Assembly (NCBI GenBank): GCA_051876355.1
Contig: JBJEHU010000009.1
Span: 1-17,307 of the forward strand
Origin: Olsenella_L sp051876355
Lineage (GTDB): Bacteria > Actinomycetota > Coriobacteriia > Coriobacteriales > Atopobiaceae
Length of the DNA: 17,307 bases
Reading direction: 5' to 3'
Shown here piece after piece: positions 11,810 through 17,307 of this stretch. Within the stretch, counting starts at the first letter, position 1. The number at the start of each line of letters is the position of its first letter. A program made the position numbers and the translations under genes. The notes below the pieces were generated by a model. That model was given only the letters and a program-made list of their open reading frames with translations. It was not told where the DNA came from and did not search any database.

Positions 11810-14656
11810 GTGGCTGACGACAAGAACAGGCATCCAGGCGACGACCTCTTCTCAGACGACGGGGAAGACAATACCCCTGAGCGCGGCGACGAGTTCGAAG
11901 ACGACCTGGACGACACCGACGAGGACACGGAGGATCTGGACGGATCCGACGATGATGACCTCGACGGCGACGACGATGAAGATGAATACGGAGATGAGGA
12001 GGAAAGCGGCGAGGAGAATCTGAACCTCGCTGGCGCCAACCTCTCCCATACGCTTTCGGATGAGGCAGGCACGCGCCTCGATCTCTCCGACATCCATGGC
12101 GGCGCGCTCAAGCCGGACGACATGGCAGAAGAGATGAAGGCCTCCTTCCTCGAGTACTCCATGTCCGTCATCGTTGCGCGTGCCCTCCCGGACGTGCGCG
12201 ATGGCCTGAAGCCGGTCCACCGCCGCATCCTCTACGCCATGAACGAGGCTGGCATCACGCCGAACAAGCCCCACAAGAAGTCGGCATGGACTGTCGGCGA
12301 GGTCATGGGCAAGTACCATCCCCACGGCGACAGCTCCATCTACGACGCAATGGTTCGCATGGCACAGGACTTCTCGATGAGGCTTCCCCTCATCGATGGC
12401 CATGGCAACTTCGGCTCCATCGACGGCGATCCCCCAGCAGCAATGCGCTACACGGAATCGCGCCTGACGCGTGCCGCCATGGAGATGCTTGCCGACCTCA
12501 ACAAGGAGACAGTCGATCTCCAGCCGAACTACGACGAGTCGCTCTCCGAGCCTGCCGTCCTTCCTTCGGGCTTCCCGAACCTTCTTGTCAACGGCTCGAA
12601 TGGCATCGCTGTCGGCATGGCAACAAACGTGCCGCCCCACAACCTCAAGGAGACCATCGACGCCGTCTGCCTCATGATCGACAATCCCGAGGCAACGACG
12701 GATGAGATCATGCAGGTGCTCCCCGGTCCTGACTTCCCGACCGGCGGCATCATCATGGGCACTGACGGCATCAGGGAAGCCTACGAGACAGGACGCGGCA
12801 CCATCACGCTGCGCGCGAAGGTGCACGTCGAGCAGAACAAGAACGGGCGCCAGCGCCTCGTCGTGACCGAGATCCCGTATCAGGTCAACAAGGGCCTTCT
12901 CCAGGAGAAGATTGCCCAGGCCGTGAACGAGAAGAAGATCGAAGGCATCTCCGACCTGCGCGACGAGTCGAACCGCAAGGGCATGCGCATCGTCATCGAC
13001 CTCAAGAACGGCGCCGTGCCTGAGGTCGTGCTCAACAACCTCTACAAGCACACGCAGCTCCAGTCGAACTTCGGCGTCATCGATATCGCTCTTGTGGACG
13101 GCGTGCCGAGGACGCTGTCTCTGCGCGAGATGATTCACTACTACATCGAGCACAGGGTCGACGTCGTCACGAGGCGCACGCAGTACGACCTCGACAAGGC
13201 AAAGAAGCGCGTCCATGTCCTCGAAGGACTCCTCATCGCTGTGGACAACATCGATGAGATCGTCCACATCATCCGCTCCTCGAGGGATGATGCCGAGGCA
13301 AAGAGGCGCATGAACGAGCGCTTCCAGATCGACGATATCCAGGGCGAGGCAATCCTCCAGATGCGTCTGAGGAGGCTCACCGGCCTCGCGCGTGACGAGC
13401 TCGTGGCTCAGATCAAGGAGCTCCACGAGATGATCGCCTACTACGAGGACCTTCTTGCCCACAAGGAGAAGATCTTGGGCGTCATCAAGGACGAGCTCCA
13501 TGCAATCGCGGAGAAGTACGGCGACAAGAGGCGCACGAAGATCAACGCCCATGCTGTCCAGAACCTCGACGTCGAGGACCTCATCGCAGAAGAGGACATG
13601 GTCATCACGTTCACCCATGCCTCCTACGTGAAGAGGCTGCCGGTCGCTACCTACCGTGCCCAGAAGCGCGGCGGCAAGGGCATCCGCGGCGTGAGCTTGA
13701 AGGACAACGACTTCGTCGAGGATCTCTTCGTCGCCTCGACGCATGACTACATCATGTTCTTCACGAACAAGGGCAAGGTGTACCGCCTCAAGGTCCATGA
13801 GCTGCCGGTGGGCTCGCGCAATGCCCGCGGCACCGCTATCGTGAACCTGCTGCCGCTCGAGGAAGGGGAGCATCCGACAGCTGTCATCACCTGCCGCGAC
13901 TTCCCGAAGGACGAGTATCTGCTCTTCGCCACGAAGCAGGGCATCGTGAAGAAGACGGCCATGTCCGAGTACGACAAGACAAGGCACGATGGCCTCATCG
14001 CTATCAACCTCAAGGGCGGAGACGAGCTCATCAATGTGCGCCGCGTCAAGCCGGGCGAGAAGGTCATCCTCGTCACGACTGACGGCAAGGCAATCCTCTT
14101 CGACGAGTCCGAAGCCCGCGAGATGGGCAGGGCTGCCGGCGGCGTCCGCGGCATCACGCTCAAGAGCGATGCGACCGTGCTCGGCATGGAGATCACGAAC
14201 GGCAACGGAGACCTCTTCGTCGTGACCGAGAACGGCTACGGCAAGAGGACGCCTGTGAGCGAGTATCCCGAGCACAAGCGTGGCGGCCAGGGTGTCCAGA
14301 CCATCGCGATGACGGACAAGAAGGGCAAGCTCGTTGCCTGCCGTGTGGTGGGCCCCCAGCATGAGCTCATGATCATGAGCGAGTCCGGTGTCGTCATCCG
14401 CGTCCGTGCGAACGAGATTCCACGTCTCAAGCGTGCGACCCAGGGTGTCCGCATCATGAACCTGCCCGAGAACGACCATGTGAGCGCCGTGGCACGCATG
14501 GTCGCGAAGAAGAAGCAGGCCCCGAAGCATGATTCGAACCAGATGGGCCTGGACCTTGTCTCTGCCGGCGCGAAGGAAGCCGACGACGAGGAGCCGGTCG
14601 ATATCGGCGGCGAGGAAGAGGTCGACGAGGATTCGATTGACGGCGACGAGGAATAG
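11810..14656 (+). CDS. gyrA: DNA gyrase subunit A with acidic N-terminal extension
   Basis: Breakage-reunion subunit of gyrase. The 948-aa product is longer than usual (roughly 800–900). GTG 11810 is preceded by AAAGGTGA and lies 13 bp after gyrB. Residues 11–68 are about two-thirds Asp/Glu, and the conserved core (MAEEMKASFLEYSMSVIVARALPDVRDGLKPVHRR) begins only near 105, some 90 residues later than in E. coli. The catalytic Tyr is Y214 in AMRYTE. The quinolone-resistance region reads HPHGDSSIYDAMVRMAQ: S175 and D179 equal E. coli Ser83 and Asp87, so it is the susceptible-type sequence at those sites. The C-terminal beta-pinwheel holds a GyrA box QKRGGKG (618–624, usually QRRGGKG), which identifies gyrase rather than topoisomerase IV. 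The tail after about 920 is again acidic. Transcription ends at the hairpin 14680–14713. Confidence 0.97.
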   Translation: MADDKNRHPGDDLFSDDGEDNTPERGDEFEDDLDDTDEDTEDLDGSDDDDLDGDDDEDEYGDEEESGEENLNLAGANLSHTLSDEAGTRLDLSDIHGGALKPDDMAEEMKASFLEYSMSVIVARALPDVRDGLKPVHRRILYAMNEAGITPNKPHKKSAWTVGEVMGKYHPHGDSSIYDAMVRMAQDFSMRLPLIDGHGNFGSIDGDPPAAMRYTESRLTRAAMEMLADLNKETVDLQPNYDESLSEPAVLPSGFPNLLVNGSNGIAVGMATNVPPHNLKETIDAVCLMIDNPEATTDEIMQVLPGPDFPTGGIIMGTDGIREAYETGRGTITLRAKVHVEQNKNGRQRLVVTEIPYQVNKGLLQEKIAQAVNEKKIEGISDLRDESNRKGMRIVIDLKNGAVPEVVLNNLYKHTQLQSNFGVIDIALVDGVPRTLSLREMIHYYIEHRVDVVTRRTQYDLDKAKKRVHVLEGLLIAVDNIDEIVHIIRSSRDDAEAKRRMNERFQIDDIQGEAILQMRLRRLTGLARDELVAQIKELHEMIAYYEDLLAHKEKILGVIKDELHAIAEKYGDKRRTKINAHAVQNLDVEDLIAEEDMVITFTHASYVKRLPVATYRAQKRGGKGIRGVSLKDNDFVEDLFVASTHDYIMFFTNKGKVYRLKVHELPVGSRNARGTAIVNLLPLEEGEHPTAVITCRDFPKDEYLLFATKQGIVKKTAMSEYDKTRHDGLIAINLKGGDELINVRRVKPGEKVILVTTDGKAILFDESEAREMGRAAGGVRGITLKSDATVLGMEITNGNGDLFVVTENGYGKRTPVSEYPEHKRGGQGVQTIAMTDKKGKLVACRVVGPQHELMIMSESGVVIRVRANEIPRLKRATQGVRIMNLPENDHVSAVARMVAKKKQAPKHDSNQMGLDLVSAGAKEADDEEPVDIGGEEEVDEDSIDGDEE

Positions 14657-14679
14657 CTTCCTCGAAATATGCAGAGCAG

Positions 14680-14713
14680 GCAGGAGCTTTCTCATGGGAG
14701 AGCTCCTGCTTTT
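14680..14713 (+). terminator. Intrinsic terminator after gyrA
   Basis: GCAGGAGCT (14680–14688) pairs with AGCTCCTGC (14701–14709), with an extra CTC/GAG inner stem beyond a TT bulge and an ATGG loop. TTTT follows at 14710–14713. It starts 24 bp after the gyrA stop and closes the dnaA–gyrA direction block. Confidence 0.87.
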
Positions 14714-14764
14714 GTATCTACGCATATATCTGCTTGAAGTGGACCGCTCAGGGGCCCGGAAAAT

Positions 14765-14805
14765 GTTGTGCAACAAATAGGGGAGGGACAGAGGCTACAT
14801 TCAGC
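14765..14805 (+). promoter_or_regulatory. Palindrome plus TACATTCAG module upstream of first repeat-protein gene
   Basis: TGTTGTGCAACA (14765–14776, five-base arms around TG) is followed after exactly 20 bp by TACATTCAG (14797–14805), 37 bp before the ATG at 14843. The same two elements at the same spacing precede the paralogous gene at 16239. TACATT may be the −10 box, with the palindrome an operator or activator site next to −35 (inference). Confidence 0.6.
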
Positions 14806-14842
14806 CTGAATCAAGGAATCCCCGAGGTGAGGGAGGAACACC

Positions 14843-16015
14843 ATGGATGCAGGCACGAAGCGCCTCGGCTGGAGAGGCAGGCACCCAGAGGTCCTCGCAG
14901 CGGCACTCATCGCCGCGCCCGGGGCAGCGGCGGCCGCTCCGAAGTCAGAAGTCCTGAGCACGGAAGCATATGCTGCGACAGCGGAGGCCAAGGGCCAATG
15001 GATGCAGAGCGGCAGCAGATGGTGGTACCGCAATGCCGATGGCACCTATCCTGCGAGCTGCTGGAAGGAGATCGACTACAGCTGGTACCACTTCGACGCA
15101 TCCGGTTGGATGCAGACCGGCTGGCTCCTGGATGGCGGCAACTGGTACTACCTGCTTTCCGATGGAAAGATGGCGACAGGCTCGCAGGATGTCGGCGGCA
15201 CGGTCTATCTCTTTGACAGTTCTTCGGGGAAGCTTGTCTACAACAAGGCCCAGTTTGACTGGTTCGGGTTCTACTACGGCTACTATCCCACTGTCTGCAG
15301 TGACGGCAATGGCGTCCTCGTCCCGTCGGGGTGGAAGCATGTCGATGCAAGCGACGGTTATCCCGGAGGTTGGATCTACCTCGACCAGTCCAGCACGGAT
15401 CCGCGTTATGGCTACATGCACTTCCTCTGGAAGCAGATTGACGGTACCTGGTACTACTTCATGCCGGAATGGCCGAATGGACAGAGGGACTGGATCAGAA
15501 CTTCTGGTGGTGTTGCTGTGGCGGGAAGCTATCCTGCTCAAGCTTTCATGGTGACAGGCTGGCAGAAGATCGGCACTGGCTATCCCACCGAGGATGGCAA
15601 GTGGACATGGATTGATGGGAATGACCTCAATGGCGGCATGATCTACGACGACAGTGGTACAGTGCGCACCTACGACGATGCCCAGTGGTACTACTTCGCC
15701 TCGTTCGGCGCAATGCAGACCGCCTGGCTTAATGACAGCGGCACCTGGTACTGGCTCACAGGATCGGGCGCCATGGGCACGGGCTGGCAGCTCGTGAACG
15801 GCACCTGGTACTGGTTCGATGCCTCCGGCGCAATGCAGACCGCCTGGCTGAAGGTCAGCGGCTCCTGGTACTATCTCTCGCCTTCAGGCGCGATGCTCCA
15901 TGACTGTTGGGTCGGAATCTACTACCTCGGAAGCAGCGGGGCGATGATGACGAATGCTTGGACGCTCGACGGCTACTATGTCGGCGCCGATGGCGCCTGG
16001 GTGCCCGGCAAGTAG
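14843..16015 (+). CDS. Secreted choline/glucan-binding-type repeat protein (1)
   Basis: Exported protein made almost wholly of cell-wall-binding repeats (CW_binding_1/choline-binding type: Gly-Trp start, WYYF/WYWF strand, GAM turn). GGGAGGAACACC precedes the ATG. Of 390 residues, about 1–44 look like a signal peptide: basic n-region, Ala-rich core 17–32 interrupted by Pro, likely cut after EAYA. The core is less hydrophobic than in its paralogue and begins after a Glu, so export is somewhat less certain. From about 59 to the end, aromatic repeats run through the protein, including GWQLVNGTWYWF and AWLKVSGSWYYL. No peptidase, amidase, LPxTG or membrane anchor is seen, so it probably attaches non-covalently to wall polymers. 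Known relatives bind choline on teichoic acid or glucans; the ligand here is unknown. It is its own transcription unit, between terminators at 14680 and 16054. Confidence 0.85.
   Translation: MDAGTKRLGWRGRHPEVLAAALIAAPGAAAAAPKSEVLSTEAYAATAEAKGQWMQSGSRWWYRNADGTYPASCWKEIDYSWYHFDASGWMQTGWLLDGGNWYYLLSDGKMATGSQDVGGTVYLFDSSSGKLVYNKAQFDWFGFYYGYYPTVCSDGNGVLVPSGWKHVDASDGYPGGWIYLDQSSTDPRYGYMHFLWKQIDGTWYYFMPEWPNGQRDWIRTSGGVAVAGSYPAQAFMVTGWQKIGTGYPTEDGKWTWIDGNDLNGGMIYDDSGTVRTYDDAQWYYFASFGAMQTAWLNDSGTWYWLTGSGAMGTGWQLVNGTWYWFDASGAMQTAWLKVSGSWYYLSPSGAMLHDCWVGIYYLGSSGAMMTNAWTLDGYYVGADGAWVPGK
15017..15127 (+). repeat. 111-bp block duplicated at 16410–16520
   Basis: The first aromatic repeat of both surface-protein genes is nearly identical at the DNA level over 111 bp, from RWWYRNADGTYP to WMQTGWL, including synonymous positions at its 5' end (GGTGGTACCGCAATGCCGA in both). 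This marks the genes as tandem paralogues and a possible recombination site. Confidence 0.75.
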
Positions 16016-16053
16016 GCTTCGGCAACAGATTCTTTTGCGCAGGATGCACAGCG

Positions 16054-16084
16054 GAGGGGCTTCCGGAAGGGAGCCCCTCTTTCT
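16054..16084 (+). terminator. Intrinsic terminator after first repeat-protein gene
   Basis: GAGGGGCT (16054–16061) pairs with AGCCCCTC (16072–16079) around a 10-nt loop that can itself form TTCC/GGAA. TTTCTC follows from 16080. It begins about 40 bp past the stop codon and separates the two paralogues into independent transcripts. Confidence 0.8.
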
Positions 16085-16156
16085 CTGCATTCACGCATTG
16101 CAGCGTTCATCGAGCTCTCTGGTGGATTCATGCCCTTTCATGAGGATGATGATGGA

Positions 16157-16197
16157 TGTTGCGCAACATCATGCAGATTGAATAGATGTACATTCAG
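16157..16197 (+). promoter_or_regulatory. Palindrome plus TACATTCAG module upstream of second repeat-protein gene
   Basis: TGTTGCGCAACA (16157–16168) is a perfect 12-bp palindrome. After exactly 20 bp comes TACATTCAG (16189–16197), 41 bp before the ATG at 16239. It is the same architecture as at 14765–14805, while the 20 bp between differ, which points to conserved function rather than only recent copying. Confidence 0.65.
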
Positions 16198-16238
16198 ATT
16201 GTTCTGGGGTAGCTGGCTTTCATCAGAAGGAGGAACAG

Positions 16239-17261
16239 ATGAGATCGAACAATTCCACATCCGGATGGAGAAGGAAGCTCGCTCTCGTGCTGGCGGCAGT
16301 CCTGGTCGCCACCGGAGCGTCAGCGCTGGCACCTGCTGCCGGCCTCGGTGTGACGGAGGCTCAAGCAGCAACAGCATCATCGCAGGGAGAGTGGGTCTCG
16401 AGCAATGGCAGATGGTGGTACCGCAATGCCGACGGCACCTATCCCACAAGCTGCTGGCAGAAGATCGATGGCAAGTGGTACCACTTCGACTCCGCTGGCT
16501 GGATGCAGACTGGCTGGCTCTGGGACGATGGATACTGGCACTACCTCGATCCTTCGGGAGCGGCTGTCAATGATGACTGGCGCCTAATTGATGGAAAATG
16601 GTATTACCTTGGCTATAGTGATGATGGCCACGGCCAGATGCTTACTAATATCACTTTGCACGATCTTGATGTGTATGGTGGCGGCATGAAGATTTATTAC
16701 TTCGCACCCGATGGTGCCATGGTGACTGGTTGGTATTACGTCGGCCAGATGGGCTACTTCAATGTCAATGGTTGGATCTATTGTGGTTCAGACGGCAACA
16801 TGGTTTTCGGGTGGAAGAAGATCGACGGAATCTGGTATTTCTTCCAGGGCTCATTCGGATCGGTAGCTAATTACGCCAAGATGGCAACAGGATGGTTCCA
16901 GCCCTATCTTGAAACTGATTGGTATTACAGCGACCAGAATGGAGCCATGCAGACGGGCTGGCTGCAGTATGGCGGAAGCTGGTACTACCTCACCAATTCA
17001 GGAAAGATGGCGACAGGCTGGCAGCTCGTCAACGGCACCTGGTACTGGTTCAATGCCTCTGGCGCCATGGCAGACGGCTGGCAGCAGATCGACGGTACCT
17101 GGTACTACTTCTCCGCATCTGGTGCCATGCAGACCGGCTGGCTGAAGGTCAGCGGCTCCTGGTACTACCTCTCCGGATCAGGTGCCATGCTCCACGACTG
17201 CTGGGTGGGGAACTACTACCTCGGCTCGAATGGTGCCATGCTAACGAATTCCTGGAAATGA
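16239..17261 (+). CDS. Secreted choline/glucan-binding-type repeat protein (2)
   Basis: Paralogue of the preceding surface protein. AAGGAGGAACAG precedes the ATG. The 340-aa product has a good signal peptide: RRK n-region at 11–13, hydrophobic core LALVLAAVLVATGASALA, probable cut after EAQA at 40–43. The mature part consists of aromatic CW-binding repeats: RWWYRNADGTYPTSCW, KWYHFDSAGWMQTGW, NGTWYWFNASGAM, GTWYYFSASGAMQTGW. No catalytic domain or covalent anchor motif is visible. Against its neighbour it carries one extra 20-residue unit near the C-terminus (ADGWQQIDGTWYYFSASGAM) but lacks the last ~16 residues (the neighbour goes on to VPGK; this one stops at LTNSWK). The middle, about 16585–16935, is visibly more AT-rich, with TAT preferred for Tyr where the flanks use TAC, suggesting a recombined segment. 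The gene ends 46 bp before the window edge; its terminator is not seen. Confidence 0.86.
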   Translation: MRSNNSTSGWRRKLALVLAAVLVATGASALAPAAGLGVTEAQAATASSQGEWVSSNGRWWYRNADGTYPTSCWQKIDGKWYHFDSAGWMQTGWLWDDGYWHYLDPSGAAVNDDWRLIDGKWYYLGYSDDGHGQMLTNITLHDLDVYGGGMKIYYFAPDGAMVTGWYYVGQMGYFNVNGWIYCGSDGNMVFGWKKIDGIWYFFQGSFGSVANYAKMATGWFQPYLETDWYYSDQNGAMQTGWLQYGGSWYYLTNSGKMATGWQLVNGTWYWFNASGAMADGWQQIDGTWYYFSASGAMQTGWLKVSGSWYYLSGSGAMLHDCWVGNYYLGSNGAMLTNSWK

Positions 17262-17307
17262 CTGGTGACCTCCAGCATAACCGCAGGAATTCCTGTCGCC
17301 GCCGAAC

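Noticed and set aside
9574..12228. 884-aa minus-strand reading frame across gyrB
   Set aside because: Antisense shadow produced by GC-biased third codon positions in gyrB; no domain or ribosome-binding site.
11852..14776. 974-aa minus-strand reading frame across gyrA
   Set aside because: Same cause: antisense shadow of a biased codon pattern. The gyrA frame is unmistakable.
17284..17295. Palindrome CAGGAATTCCTG near the right edge
   Set aside because: No loop and no following T-run; too little downstream sequence to call a terminator or operator.
1..17307. CRISPR arrays, tRNA/rRNA genes, insertion sequences, prophage
   Set aside because: No regularly spaced direct repeats, cloverleaf or rRNA sequence, transposase or phage-like gene was seen. 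The repeats present are protein-coding or short inverted repeats.

Overview
The window is a bacterial chromosome-origin neighbourhood. It carries the conserved order rsmG–jag–yidC–yidD–rnpA–rpmH on the minus strand, facing away from dnaA–dnaN–recF–dciA–gyrB–gyrA on the plus strand. The recF–DUF721–gyrB–gyrA order, the fairly GC-rich coding sequence, the Gram-positive Shine-Dalgarno sites (AGGAGG) and two secreted proteins built of choline-binding-type repeats suggest an Actinomycetota lineage, most likely Coriobacteriia (Atopobiaceae/Olsenella-like). The taxonomic placement is an inference and was not searched.

Layout. 1–231 is non-coding and rich in inverted repeats. 232–3181 (minus) is one co-directional block for ribosome and membrane biogenesis. 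It is driven by a near-consensus promoter at 3233–3262 and interrupted by two terminator-like hairpins, directly before jag and before rsmG. A parS-like site lies inside rsmG. 3263–3636 is a divergent, T-rich, repeat-filled intergenic region and the best place for the replication origin. 3637–4839 encodes an unfamiliar three-part protein: a GHKL ATPase domain, a Gln/Pro/Tyr-rich disordered linker and a winged helix. It sits directly upstream of dnaA. 4933–9515 is dnaA, dnaN, recF and dciA; 9847–14656 is gyrB–gyrA, closed by a strong terminator. 14843–17261 holds two paralogous secreted repeat proteins with the same promoter-region architecture.

How it fits together. DnaA opens the origin, DciA is the likely helicase-loading factor, DnaN is the clamp, RecF repairs stalled forks, gyrase removes supercoils, and the parS site marks the origin for ParB/Smc segregation. 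Two features suggest a lineage-specific initiation system. First, the DnaA recognition helix reads GGRSHATV where the usual form is GGRDHTTV, and the intergenic 9-mers that resemble DnaA boxes read TTTTC[G/T]ACA, with no TTATCCACA in any intergenic region. Three of these 9-mers cover the putative dnaA promoter. Second, the ATPase/Q-rich/winged-helix protein lies between the divergent repeat region and dnaA and looks like an ATP-responsive DNA-binding factor. Its role in replication control is inferred from position only.

Other notable points are a GyrA with an approximately 90-residue acidic N-terminal extension, and mosaic, recently recombined surface-protein genes at the right edge.
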